A stretch of 64,000 nucleotides of DNA, from positions 1,798,001 through 1,862,000 of the forward strand of contig OZ241334.1 in NCBI GenBank assembly GCA_965200035.1, read 5' to 3'. Position 1 is the stretch's first letter. The number at the start of each line of letters is the position of its first letter. The notes under the pieces are model-generated. The model searched no databases. It saw only the letters and a program-made list of their open reading frames with translations, and was not told the origin of the DNA. Of this stretch, positions 24,993 through 34,098 are shown piece by piece. Both the position numbers and the translations under genes were made by a program. The DNA is from UBA1952 sp965200035 (GTDB taxonomy: Bacteria; Bacteroidota; Bacteroidia; Chitinophagales; Chitinophagaceae).

Positions 24993-27788
24993 CTAATGTC
25001 CGGCTCTTTTTTCATTCCCGGGCGTTTCCAGGAAACGGATCTTTCTCTTTTTCTGCCGGATCAGAAAATCTATCCTGCTGTTCTTATTTTCTGCCAGGAT
25101 AATTTGCCGGCTCATGCGGTCGGGCTTAAAATCACTGTTGGCAAAAGCATCGGGATTGAGCGATACCTGATAGATTCCTTCGGGCAGGAAAATGTAAAAA
25201 TCACCTTTGGGATCAGTAATTGTATTATAAACTTTACCGGTAGTATCGGTAATGATGATCTTGAAATTGCCCGGTGTAATGGTGGTATTGCTGAGCGAAT
25301 CCAGGTCTACAGACAGCCGCCCGGATAATTTTTTTCCTTTTCTGAAGGCTACTAATCTGGTGACGGATTCGTTCAGCTCAATCATTTGCACTACTCCATT
25401 GCTGGGAATCAGGTCTTCGAAGCTTGTGTTCAGAAATCCTGCTTTATAAACGCCCGGCTTTACACGGTTGTAATGAATCGTTCCTTTTTCATCGGTGACA
25501 AGCGTTTTGCCATCAATAGTGACTACTGCGTGATCCAGCAGAGGCTCATTTTCTTCCCGGCTGCCGTTGTTGTTCTCATCATTAAACAGCGTAAGGGCAA
25601 TGTCATAGGTTTTAATGCGCTTTACCGGCACATTGATGCGCTTGTACAGATACATAGATCCGTAGCGCAATTCTGTAACAGGAAGCGTAACTCCCGTAGG
25701 ATCTTTCAGCGGATAAAAACCGCTCATGCCAATGGTAAGCCCGCCATTGCCTGTGCGGAAATTGAGCTGCCCGCCGATACCTGTGCGCAGATAAGCTTCG
25801 TTCAGCGTCTTGCCAACTGTATAGCGTAACGAGCCGGTGAGCGCCTGCCTGAAAAAGCTGAAATTAACGCATGGTCCGCCATTCACAGTTTCTACATAAG
25901 AGGTGATCAGCGGATGATCGCCCGCTTCGGGAATGCGGTTGTAAGAGCCTGTAAAGCCGAAATATCGCGTGCTGAGGTTAATATAAGTATTGGTAACAAA
26001 CGCTGCTTTTTCGGGATGCTGATTTTTATAAGCATTGTAGGTACCCAGATTAAAGCTCGAATTTTTTCCAAACTTCACCCGAACATCCGCATCGAAGAAA
26101 GCGGCATTATTAAGGCTGTAAACCGTAGTTTTCTGTTGCAGGATGCCGGCGCGCATGGTCACAAAAAGGCGATCGCCCAGATAACCGCCCAGCAGGCCAT
26201 ACTTGGCATTGTTGATTTTGAGGTAATCCGTATTATAAAGTGTATCGCGGAGCGTATTGCGCTCAACAGCATTTGAAATAACAGAAACGCCAATAAACGC
26301 TTTTTTGATCAGATACATCAGGTCATGCTGTTGATTTTTCAATCCCCGGTAAATGCCGGGAAAATAATTGCTGTACATACGGACATTAGAAAGCAGCCGG
26401 AATTTTCCGGGATTGTACTGCAGCTCATATCCGCCACTTGCACCAGTTCCGGAATAGCTCAGGCCCGGCTCATGGGTTGCGCTGTATTCGTAGCCTGCGC
26501 CCAGGAAAGCCCGCAGGCTGATTTTTTTGGTATGGAGCAGATCAAGCTCATTATCTATCAGGTAGCTGTTTACTTTATAGTACATATCGAAGTTAGACTC
26601 GACCCGGTTCAGCACATGCACCCGCTTGATATTATAGCTGGCTGCTGCATAAATATTGTTGTTGCGAAACTGATTGAGGTATGGCGTTTCCATGTATTTC
26701 ATTGCTGCCACAGAAAGGCTCAATCCTTTATTATCGTGGTAGCTGACAGATATACCTTGTCCTGAATTAAAAAAATTATGTGGCGTCTGTACCTGGCCGG
26801 CTTCTACCAAAATGTGCCGGTAGCTGTAGGAAAGCAGGAAGAGATTGGGCTGGTAAGTATTGGCTGTTATTCCCAGTTCCTTGCTCCGGTAGCTGAAGCT
26901 CAGGCTGTGCTCACCGGCTTTGATCTGACCACGGATCTGCCCGAAATAGGTAATATTCGAGCCCATTGAAAGCAATCCGCCGCCAATGGTGATCGGCATT
27001 GTATTGGCAGATTTGTCTGTCTGGTTATAATCGCTTCTTGGCTTGCTGACTTTATACAGGAAATACCGCTCTTTTTTCCCCTGCCGGTCGCGCGCTTTCA
27101 GGGATATGGATTCTGTGTATAAATTGTTCCAGGCTGATTTGTTCACGGTACAGGGAATGTCTAATGCAGTATCCTGTCCTGGTTTAAGAATCAATACTGC
27201 AGCCCATGTGAAATCAAACAATTGACTGTTAATCGCCAGATCTATTGTATCCTGTACATTTCCGGTATTCTTCAGATCGGCGTGGAATGTGATGAATTCC
27301 GGGCGCTCGCCAATAAGGTGCTGCTCCTCATTCAGCAATTTCAGGGAAAAATCAGGCTTTGGAGGTAAAGATATATGGAGGTAATGAATGAGTGTATCGG
27401 TGGTCAGCTTATCGACAGAAATAACCCGGATGCTGTCCCACCCCGCGTGGATGCTTTTGGCTTTAAGCAGATTAAATACAATCGTTCTTACTTCACCGGC
27501 CTTCAGATCTAAGACGGAATCCTGTTCTGCCTGCGCGCCATCCATTTTTTTCCAGCCAGCCGGCAGTATGAGCAGATTACTCAGAGACGAAGGATGTGTA
27601 GTAACATTTTCATATTTAATAACGCCACTGAGTACATGCTGATTCTCTTCCAGTATGAGCGAGTCTGTAAAGCGGATATTGTAAAAACGAGCAGACTGTG
27701 CGCATAACGCGTACGGGCGCAACGCCGCTATAAGCAGCGCAACAATGACAATCCATAATATGATTGAACGTTGCAGCACGGAATGCAA
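24993..27788 (-). CDS. Usher-like outer-membrane barrel protein with C-terminal Cna-B/SdrD-B-type domains
   Basis: 931 residues. An N-terminal signal (IILWIVIVALLIAAL...LCAQ) is followed by Ig-like domains, a long central region of alternating strands (about residues 270-700: FYGQIRGQ-type turns, SVSYHDNKGLSLSVAA, GGQLNFRTGNGGLTIGMSGF), then two Cna-B/SdrD-B-like domains, the first opening LFNDENNNGSREENEPL. The layout (periplasmic Ig, barrel, C-terminal Ig) resembles fimbrial ushers. The start is unclear: TTG at 27788 or GTG at 27779; there is no upstream ATG before a stop. It probably exports the small all-beta proteins encoded on either side. Confidence 0.6.
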   Translation of the reverse strand: MHSVLQRSIILWIVIVALLIAALRPYALCAQSARFYNIRFTDSLILEENQHVLSGVIKYENVTTHPSSLSNLLILPAGWKKMDGAQAEQDSVLDLKAGEVRTIVFNLLKAKSIHAGWDSIRVISVDKLTTDTLIHYLHISLPPKPDFSLKLLNEEQHLIGERPEFITFHADLKNTGNVQDTIDLAINSQLFDFTWAAVLILKPGQDTALDIPCTVNKSAWNNLYTESISLKARDRQGKKERYFLYKVSKPRSDYNQTDKSANTMPITIGGGLLSMGSNITYFGQIRGQIKAGEHSLSFSYRSKELGITANTYQPNLFLLSYSYRHILVEAGQVQTPHNFFNSGQGISVSYHDNKGLSLSVAAMKYMETPYLNQFRNNNIYAAASYNIKRVHVLNRVESNFDMYYKVNSYLIDNELDLLHTKKISLRAFLGAGYEYSATHEPGLSYSGTGASGGYELQYNPGKFRLLSNVRMYSNYFPGIYRGLKNQQHDLMYLIKKAFIGVSVISNAVERNTLRDTLYNTDYLKINNAKYGLLGGYLGDRLFVTMRAGILQQKTTVYSLNNAAFFDADVRVKFGKNSSFNLGTYNAYKNQHPEKAAFVTNTYINLSTRYFGFTGSYNRIPEAGDHPLITSYVETVNGGPCVNFSFFRQALTGSLRYTVGKTLNEAYLRTGIGGQLNFRTGNGGLTIGMSGFYPLKDPTGVTLPVTELRYGSMYLYKRINVPVKRIKTYDIALTLFNDENNNGSREENEPLLDHAVVTIDGKTLVTDEKGTIHYNRVKPGVYKAGFLNTSFEDLIPSNGVVQMIELNESVTRLVAFRKGKKLSGRLSVDLDSLSNTTITPGNFKIIITDTTGKVYNTITDPKGDFYIFLPEGIYQVSLNPDAFANSDFKPDRMSRQIILAENKNSRIDFLIRQKKRKIRFLETPGNEKRAGH

Positions 27789-27808
27789 ACAGATGAACGA
27801 GTTGAGCT

Positions 27809-27845
27809 AAAAAAAACCTTCCCTGTTTTAAAGGAAGGTTTTTTC
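27809..27845. terminator. Bidirectional-looking terminator hairpin
   Basis: AAAAAACCTTCC (27811-27822) pairs with GGAAGGTTTTTT (27833-27844) around a 10-base loop. On the minus strand it closes the 27863-28390 gene and precedes the usher-like gene. Confidence 0.8.
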
Positions 27846-27862
27846 TGATTTGACCATAAAAA

Positions 27863-28390
27863 TTAGTCGAGAGAAGCAATAACAGCGATGCTGGTAGTGT
27901 AAGTACCGCTCATGTTGTGACCGAAGCCAGGCGTCACTTTACCATTCAGATCGAAAGTCTTGTTCAGGCCACCATTGCTTGCAGCAATGTTGTAGCCAGC
28001 TACGCTTGCAGGATAATAACCGCCTACAGTCCAAACGCCGGGAGTGCCGTTATCAGCCTTGATAGACCAGATGTCACCTACTGGTACCGTTTGGTCAACG
28101 TTAGCCTGAGCAGCGCCGCTGCGCGTCCAATCGGTAGCAGAGTACGTAACGTGCCAGCTGCGTGAAGCTTCTACCACGAAGCCGGTAACGCCTACTTCAT
28201 AGCCGGTAGCCATTTCGGCAGGGGTATTGAACACGTGGGTGGAACCGTTGCCCCAGTTACCGTTCGGGTTCATCGTAAGATAGTCGTTAACTACGATGTT
28301 GAAATTACCATTGAGGGTTACCGGGCCTGCGGCCTTTGCTCCGGCGAAAGCGGCGATTGCGAGCGCGGCGGTCATGATTACTTTTTTCAT
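27863..28390 (-). CDS. Small secreted all-beta protein, pilin-like
   Basis: 175 residues from MKKVIMTAALAIAAFAGAKA (signal peptide); earlier in-frame starts upstream would add an unlikely leader. The mature protein (GPVTLNGNFNIVVNDYLTMN, YEVGVTGFVVEASRSWHVTY, FDLNGKVTPGFGHNMSGTY, then IAVIASLD) is all-beta with an alternating C-terminal strand such as donor-strand subunits show. Placement before the usher-like gene, separated by a strong terminator, suggests a highly expressed structural subunit. I do not recognise the exact family. Confidence 0.6.
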   Translation of the reverse strand: MKKVIMTAALAIAAFAGAKAAGPVTLNGNFNIVVNDYLTMNPNGNWGNGSTHVFNTPAEMATGYEVGVTGFVVEASRSWHVTYSATDWTRSGAAQANVDQTVPVGDIWSIKADNGTPGVWTVGGYYPASVAGYNIAASNGGLNKTFDLNGKVTPGFGHNMSGTYTTSIAVIASLD

Positions 28391-28943
28391 GGTGCTGTTT
28401 TTGATTTTGGTTAAGAAAATCTGTGATACAAACATAACCTCACTTTCCATTAAAAAAAAGCCCCCTAAGTTATACATATGAAGTGAATGCATTACAACAA
28501 ATATAAATTGTCAAATTATATCTAGCCAGCAAGTCAAAATGTTTCTAAGGCATAGCCAAATTGTTATGGACGGAAAACTTACAATAGATTGATCAATATG
28601 AATTTGCAAATTCTTAACAAAGTTTCCTATAGATAATACGCCACAATGGTTAAAATATCGTTAAATAGAATGTTGAGGGCATTTTAATGGCATGATTCCT
28701 TTTGGGCTACTTGGTGCCATTAATATTATAGTGGCTTACTAATGATATGCAAATCATAAATTTAGCCGATAACTGAAATATTTAAAAACCCAGAGGTAAA
28801 AGCTTAGGATAACTAGGCATCATTATATAATGATTAATATAATTGACTTTAAGAATTGATTGCCAGTTTTTAAGTGCGCTTTGGCATCAGCAGCAGGTCT
28901 GAAAAATGCAAAAAAGCATAATTGAATTAATACGAAAGCTCGT
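28391..28943 (-). other. AT-rich intergenic region with -7 element
   Basis: 550 bases without a supported gene. On the minus strand TATGTTTG (plus-strand 28429-28436) is a -7 TAnnTTTG match about 40 bases before the pilin-like start; no clear -33 TTG is seen. The remaining bases are AT-rich with no repeat or RNA structure that I can support. Confidence 0.45.
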
Positions 28944-30128
28944 TTAGAAACTGAAGCCCAGCCCAAGCTCGGCTAGTTCTGCCTGTGTTAGGTGCGTTTT
29001 GAGCAATGCAGAAAGGTACAATTCCTTTAAAAGTCCCTTTTCCTGCCGTATGATATAGTAATTATATCCCAGCTTCTCATAGTAAGGATCGAGGCGAAGC
29101 ACCGCTTCTTTAATATAGACACCCACCTGCAGCATTACCGCCCCGCGCCCCATCAACCATTCATGGCCAACGAACACCGCGCTCTTCCAGGCATGTGCTT
29201 TCTCATCGCCCGGAAAAATCTCATTGTTCTTTTCAAAAGCATAAATGTTGGAATGATAAGAATAATCAATGCCAATAAATGCTTTATTCTTACCGGCATA
29301 ACGCTTGCTGGCATACCAAGAAGCGAGGTAGACCGGATATATAGGCCCACTGCCATTGCCGGCGCCATTCATGGCTATTCCCAACCGGGCCTGTACCAGC
29401 CAGCGGTTGGTAAGCGGAGTGAGCTTACGCGCCAGCTTTTCGGGCTCCGAGGTGGCCGGATAATACCGCACGCCCAGATGAGCGCCATACATATTCACTC
29501 CAAGATTTGGCTGCCGGAACGCTGCATTGGAAATATGGGAGAAATTAGCACCGAGCTGTACATCCCAATGCTTATTTACGTGATAGCGAAGATCGGTGGT
29601 GAAGAGTGTGAAGTTGTTGAGATGGCTGCTGATCGCATTATTCAGCGTATCCCAGTCCGGCGCATGGCTGTAACGCCTGGTTACATAGCCCAGCCCCAGC
29701 CCAAAGCGGATCGTCCATTCCAGTTTTTTGCCTCTGACTACCGGGAACTGCAGTATCGGATAAATGCCGATGCACTTTCCATAAATATCATTCAGCCCAT
29801 AATCTGTATAAGTAATGCCCACGCCCCATAGCGGATATTTTCTGCGCTGCTGCCATTCCTTGCGCCCGTCTGTCTGCTGTACCAATGCCACCTCAAATGC
29901 AGAAGAAAAATCAGGCACCGGCGCCAGGAATTTGGTGCTATGCTTGAATACTTTGCCGCCCATAAAATTTGCCTCAAGTCCCAGGCCTGCCGGGTTATGA
30001 CCCGCCTCCTGTGCGGTCAGTGCAACAGGCAGCAGCATTAAAGCAAGACAGAAAAACGGGCGAATAATAAAATACACGACAATAATGGAAAGCCGCAAAA
30101 ATAAAAGAAAGCCACTGTATAAATGCAT
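28944..30128 (-). CDS. Acyloxyacyl hydrolase / lipid A 3-O-deacylase (PagL-like)
   Basis: About 394 residues if started at 30128; GTG 30077 would give a more typical signal peptide (MYFIIRPFFCLALMLLPVALTAQ). The C-terminal barrel carries WDVQLGANFSHISNAAF and NLGVNMYGAHLGVRYY, fitting the PagL His-Ser active-site region and the following strand. PagL removes an acyl chain from lipid A in the outer membrane. The protein is longer than classical PagL (about 160-180 residues), as is usual in Bacteroidota, with a second barrel-like half. It lies divergent from the DUF502 gene. Confidence 0.75.
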   Translation of the reverse strand: MHLYSGFLLFLRLSIIVVYFIIRPFFCLALMLLPVALTAQEAGHNPAGLGLEANFMGGKVFKHSTKFLAPVPDFSSAFEVALVQQTDGRKEWQQRRKYPLWGVGITYTDYGLNDIYGKCIGIYPILQFPVVRGKKLEWTIRFGLGLGYVTRRYSHAPDWDTLNNAISSHLNNFTLFTTDLRYHVNKHWDVQLGANFSHISNAAFRQPNLGVNMYGAHLGVRYYPATSEPEKLARKLTPLTNRWLVQARLGIAMNGAGNGSGPIYPVYLASWYASKRYAGKNKAFIGIDYSYHSNIYAFEKNNEIFPGDEKAHAWKSAVFVGHEWLMGRGAVMLQVGVYIKEAVLRLDPYYEKLGYNYYIIRQEKGLLKELYLSALLKTHLTQAELAELGLGFSF

Positions 30129-30162
30129 CTGTATAAAGCCGTAAAATAGCTTGCCCAACCCC

Positions 30163-30170
30163 TACCTTTG
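30163..30170 (+). promoter_or_regulatory. TACCTTTG -7 element almost touching the DUF502 start
   Basis: TACCTTTG ends five bases before ATG 30175. If used, transcription would begin at or near the start codon, giving an almost leaderless transcript for DUF502-serC. A TTG at 30151 is too close for the usual -33 spacing. Confidence 0.4.
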
Positions 30171-30174
30171 CCGT

Positions 30175-30777
30175 ATGCGCCGCATTGCTGCCCTGACGTT
30201 CCGCTCATTTCTGAAAGGATTAATTATTCTCGCACCGTTCGGGCTTACGATCTATATAATATATTGGGTATTCTACCGGATAGACAGCCTCATTATAACG
30301 GACAATATCAAACAATACAGGGGGTTAGGTTTTGTTATTGTTATCAGCTTAGTCACTATTATCGGATTTTTAGGAACCAAGTTTTTTGTTGGAAAAGCAG
30401 TCTTTGATTTCTTTGACCATCTGCTGGAGCGCACGCCGGGCATCAAATACATCTATTCATCCATTAAAGAAGTGATGTCGTCTTTTGTAGGTGATAAAAA
30501 GAGATTCACACAACCGGTATGGGTACGTACCCAGATGAGCCCGGAGATCTGGCGCATCGGATTCCTGACGCAACATGATATGAGCTACCTGGGCATGGAA
30601 GGAAAAGTAGCCGTCTATCTACCACATTCTTACGCCATCAGTGGCTGGGTGATTATTGTAGATGCGGTGCAGGTAAAAAATGCGGAGGGATTGAGCGCTG
30701 CGGAAGCCATGAAATTTGCGGTTACAGGCGGCGTCACCATTTCTGAAGACACTACTGTAAAGCTGATCACACCCTGA
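30175..30777 (+). CDS. DUF502 family membrane protein
   Basis: 200 residues, two N-terminal transmembrane helices (FLKGLIILAPFGLTIYIIYW and GFVIVISLVTIIGFLGTKFF) followed by the DUF502 domain: LERTPGIKYIYSSIKEVMS, then VAVYLPHSYAISGWVIIVDA-type strands. Members are inner-membrane proteins of unknown role, widespread in bacteria and plants. The start is ATG 30175; TTG 30151 would overlap the promoter. The serC start follows two bases after the stop, so the genes form an operon. Confidence 0.85.
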   Translation: MRRIAALTFRSFLKGLIILAPFGLTIYIIYWVFYRIDSLIITDNIKQYRGLGFVIVISLVTIIGFLGTKFFVGKAVFDFFDHLLERTPGIKYIYSSIKEVMSSFVGDKKRFTQPVWVRTQMSPEIWRIGFLTQHDMSYLGMEGKVAVYLPHSYAISGWVIIVDAVQVKNAEGLSAAEAMKFAVTGGVTISEDTTVKLITP

Positions 30778-30779
30778 GC

Positions 30780-31850
30780 ATGAGCCATCGTAAAATCTAT
30801 TTTGGCGCCGGACCGGCCAAGCTGCCGGAAGAAGTACTGAAAGAAGCATCTGCTGCTGTAATCGAGTACAGCGATACCGCTCTTTCCATTCTTGAGATAC
30901 CGCACCGTGGCGCGCACTTCGAAGCCATCATGGATGAAAGCAGGCGGCTTGTAAAAAAGCTTTGCGGCATTGGCGATGATTATGAGGTACTGTGGCTGCA
31001 GGGCGGTGGCAGGCACCAGTTTACCATGGTGCCAATGAACTTTTTAAATGAAACAGGAACTGCAGGATATATAGACAGCGGGCATTGGAGCGCAGATGCG
31101 CAGAAGGCAGCGACCTATTATGGCAATGTTTGCACACTGGCTTCTTCGCGCGAAGATCATTATACTCATTTGCCACAATGGCCGGCATCCGTAAATCCTG
31201 ATCTGGTATACGTTCATTTTACCACCAACAATACTATTTACGGTACTCAGTGGCCCGGCGTTCCTGAATGTACGGTACCACTGATCGCTGACATGAGCTC
31301 GGATATATTTTCTGCGCAGCGCGATTATACGAAGTGTGCCTTATTTTATGCCGTTGCGCAAAAGAATATTGGTCCGGCAGGAGCTACACTGGTGGTTGTA
31401 AGAAAAGATATGTTGGAGCGCATGGTAAGAACCCTGCCCGATGCCCTGAGCTATCGCGGACAAGCGGCTGCAAAATCATTGCTCAACACACCACCTGTAT
31501 TTGCTATTTATACATCACTGCTCACGCTGCGGTGGATAGAGCGCAAGGGCATTGTTGCTATTGAAGCGGAGAACGAAGCAAAAGCAGCCTTGCTATATAA
31601 AGCCATTGAACAGCACCCGGCTTTCTATGCAGTTGCCGAAGAAGGAAGCCGCAGTCTTATGAATGTAGTGTTTCGCGGAAAGAGCGAGCAGGCCGAGCAG
31701 GCACTGATCAAGGCAGCCAAAGCCGCTGATATAGAGGGTATAGAAGGGCACCGAAGCGTGGGCGGATTCAGGGCATCTTTGTACAACGCAGTTACCATGC
31801 AGGATGTAGCACAGTTGATTGATATACTGAACAGCGTTCGTATTTCTTAA
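30780..31850 (+). CDS. serC: Phosphoserine aminotransferase
   Basis: 356 residues, the usual SerC length. It shows FGAGPAKLPEEVL at the start, the pyridoxal-phosphate lysine in YAVAQKNIGPAG, ADMSSDIFS (cofactor-binding aspartate) and the conserved C-terminal EGHRSVGGFRASLYNA. It converts 3-phosphohydroxypyruvate and glutamate to phosphoserine in the cytosol, the second step of serine synthesis; it can also serve in pyridoxine synthesis. serA and serB are not in the window. It is coupled to the DUF502 gene. Confidence 0.95.
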   Translation: MSHRKIYFGAGPAKLPEEVLKEASAAVIEYSDTALSILEIPHRGAHFEAIMDESRRLVKKLCGIGDDYEVLWLQGGGRHQFTMVPMNFLNETGTAGYIDSGHWSADAQKAATYYGNVCTLASSREDHYTHLPQWPASVNPDLVYVHFTTNNTIYGTQWPGVPECTVPLIADMSSDIFSAQRDYTKCALFYAVAQKNIGPAGATLVVVRKDMLERMVRTLPDALSYRGQAAAKSLLNTPPVFAIYTSLLTLRWIERKGIVAIEAENEAKAALLYKAIEQHPAFYAVAEEGSRSLMNVVFRGKSEQAEQALIKAAKAADIEGIEGHRSVGGFRASLYNAVTMQDVAQLIDILNSVRIS

Positions 31851-31906
31851 GATCAATGGGCCCGCTCATTAAAGCTTATACCAGATAGCTATTGTGAATA
31901 CAATCA

Positions 31907-31939
31907 TTGCAGCTATGGACGTGGAACACTGTAGTTTTG
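31907..31939 (+). promoter_or_regulatory. Bacteroidetes-type promoter for the thioesterase gene
   Basis: TTG at 31907-31909 and TAGTTTTG at 31932-31939, with 25 bases between starts, match the -33/-7 pattern. The coding start is 26 bases downstream at 31965. Confidence 0.6.
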
Positions 31940-31964
31940 CAGCGTTTTAAAACCATTAGCCGAA

Positions 31965-32477
31965 ATGCTTTCGAAAAAACCAATTGATACCCGCAATATC
32001 ATGAGTGAGCTGGTATTGCCCAATGATACCAATACGCTCGGCAACCTGATGGGTGGCAAACTCATGCACTGGATGGATATTGCCGCCGCTATTTCTGCCA
32101 TGAAGCATTGCAACTGTCCGGTCGTGACGGCTTCTGTAGATAATGTTTCGTTTGCCAATCCTATCCGGCTGGGCAATCTGCTGACCATTGAAACGTACGT
32201 GACACGGGCTTTTAGCACCAGTATGGAAGTGTACCTGAAAGTGTGGGGCGAAGACCTGTCTGCACAGTTCAAATATCTGAGCAATGAAGCCTACCTCACT
32301 TTCGTGGCACTGGACCCGAATGGCAAGCCGCGAAAAGTACCAGAGCTCATTCCTGATACAAAGGAAGAAGTAGAGCGGTATGAAGGCGCATTACGCCGCA
32401 GGCAGATACGCCTGATACTCGGAGGGAAAATGAAGCCGGAAGAAGCCGGAGAGCTGCGCGCGCTTTTTGTGAAATAA
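31965..32477 (+). CDS. Acyl-CoA thioesterase (hotdog fold)
   Basis: 170 residues, one YciA/BFIT-type hotdog domain. Motifs are NTLGNLMGGKLMHWMDIAAAIS, with the conserved N-x-G-x-GG-x-MHWMD helix start, then VVTASVDNVSFANPIRLGN and LTFVALDPNGKPRKVP. These cytosolic enzymes hydrolyse acyl-CoA to free acid and CoA. The charged C-terminal tail (RYEGALRRRQIR...) is normal for Bacteroidota members. It has its own promoter and stands alone between serC and an M16 peptidase-like gene. Confidence 0.9.
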   Translation: MLSKKPIDTRNIMSELVLPNDTNTLGNLMGGKLMHWMDIAAAISAMKHCNCPVVTASVDNVSFANPIRLGNLLTIETYVTRAFSTSMEVYLKVWGEDLSAQFKYLSNEAYLTFVALDPNGKPRKVPELIPDTKEEVERYEGALRRRQIRLILGGKMKPEEAGELRALFVK

Positions 32478-32576
32478 AAGCTGATAAAAAAGGTTGCCGG
32501 AAAGCCTTTCAACCGGTACTGAAATTTATATCCTAACATTGCCGGACCACATTCCAGCGCGATAAAACAGAAAAAT

Positions 32577-33857
32577 ATGCCAGACAGACAGATTGCCCCC
32601 GCCATACACGACGCCATAGAATTCAGCTACAACCTGCCGCCGATCAATAAAGAAGCGCTGGACAATGGCATTCCATTCTACTGGCTCAATGCCGGCGTGC
32701 AGGATGTGGTAGAGATCAACTGGATATTTCCCGCCGGTACCTGGTATGAGCCAAAGCCTGCTATAGCCCAGACTGTAGCCGTGCTGCTTAAAAACGGCAC
32801 CTCAAAGCGCACGGCTCATGAGATCAGCGAAGCCATCGAATATTATGGCGCCAACCTTAAGGCCAGTGCGGGAGACGACTTTTCCTCCGTATCATTATAT
32901 GCGCTCACTAAAGATCTGCCGGGGCTGCTTCCCATCGTTTATGAATTGCTCACAGATGCTGTATTTCCTGAGCACGAATTACAGTTGTACAAGCAGAACA
33001 GCATTCAACAATTGCAGGTGAATCTGCGTAAGGCAGACTTTGTAGCCAACCAGCGGATTGACGCATTACTGTTTGGCGAATTTCATCCATACGGACGCTA
33101 TTCAAAGCAGGAAAAAATAGAAGCCATTAACCGGGAAGACCTGCAGCAATTTTATGCAAAGAATTATGCGTGGGGCAATATGCAGATCTTCATGGCTGGT
33201 AAAATAGGCCGCAATGAAGTAACGCTGGTCAATACGCTATTCGGTAAAAATCCTGCGACCGGTAAGATAGAAGACAAAGCAACATTCAGTGCGCCGGCGC
33301 CGAGCGAGCAGAAGCACCGCATTATGAACGATGAAAGCAGTGTGCAGGCATCTATCCGCATAGGGCGCACGTTTCCCGATCGCCATCATCCTGATTTTCC
33401 AAAGATGGTAGTGCTCAATACCATGCTGGGCGGCTATTTCGGCTCAAGGCTCATGAGCAATATCCGGGAAGATAAAGGCTACACTTATGGCATTTACAGC
33501 GCTCTGCAATCCATGATGCACGGCGGATCACTGGTTATTCAAACGGAAGTGGGGCGCGATGTAATGGAAGCGGCCATCCAAGAAGTATATCATGAGATGG
33601 ATGCGCTGACCGCCGAGCCGGCATCTGAAGAAGAGCTGCTGCTGGTAAAGAATTATCTCCTGGGCAGACTGCTTGGCGATCTCGATGGTCCTTTTCAGAT
33701 ATTAGGTCGCTGGCGTACCCTTATCCTGAATGGTATGGATGAAAATAATTTCAACAAAAACATCAGCATTTACAAAAGCATTACCGCGGAAGAACTGCAG
33801 GCATTAGCGCAGCAATATTACGTTCGCAGTCATTTTTATGAAATAGGTGTCATATAG
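32577..33857 (+). CDS. M16B peptidase-like subunit lacking the zinc motif
   Basis: 426 residues with two M16 halves. The zinc-binding HxxEH sequence, which would sit in the first helix, is replaced around LLKNGTSKRTAHEISEAIEY. The C-terminal half keeps the substrate-binding GGYFGSRLMSNIREDKGYTY. This combination is typical of the non-catalytic partner of bacterial M16B heterodimers; the catalytic subunit is not adjacent. There is no signal peptide at the chosen ATG. A terminator-like hairpin follows. Confidence 0.85.
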   Translation: MPDRQIAPAIHDAIEFSYNLPPINKEALDNGIPFYWLNAGVQDVVEINWIFPAGTWYEPKPAIAQTVAVLLKNGTSKRTAHEISEAIEYYGANLKASAGDDFSSVSLYALTKDLPGLLPIVYELLTDAVFPEHELQLYKQNSIQQLQVNLRKADFVANQRIDALLFGEFHPYGRYSKQEKIEAINREDLQQFYAKNYAWGNMQIFMAGKIGRNEVTLVNTLFGKNPATGKIEDKATFSAPAPSEQKHRIMNDESSVQASIRIGRTFPDRHHPDFPKMVVLNTMLGGYFGSRLMSNIREDKGYTYGIYSALQSMMHGGSLVIQTEVGRDVMEAAIQEVYHEMDALTAEPASEEELLLVKNYLLGRLLGDLDGPFQILGRWRTLILNGMDENNFNKNISIYKSITAEELQALAQQYYVRSHFYEIGVI

Positions 33858-33926
33858 AAACGACATCAATTGTCTCCGCTGTGTAAGATTATTATAAGGC
33901 AGCGTACATAAACCAACGATAAATAA

Positions 33927-33962
33927 AGGCATGGGTGTCTAATACCCATGTCTTTCTTTTAT
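33927..33962 (+). terminator. Terminator-like hairpin after the M16B gene
   Basis: GGCATGGGT and ACCCATGTC arms around a short loop are followed by TTTCTTTTATTT. The distance from the stop is about 70 bases. Confidence 0.5.
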
Positions 33963-34098
33963 TTCCATCAAAAAATTGGTTTATATAAAAGTCTTTCCGA
34001 GGGAAAAAGAAGATGGATGAATTATTTTAAATACTGAATCCTTTTTTTACATTTACTTTCCGCACCAAGTTTTGGGATGTGAAATTGTTCCGAATAAA

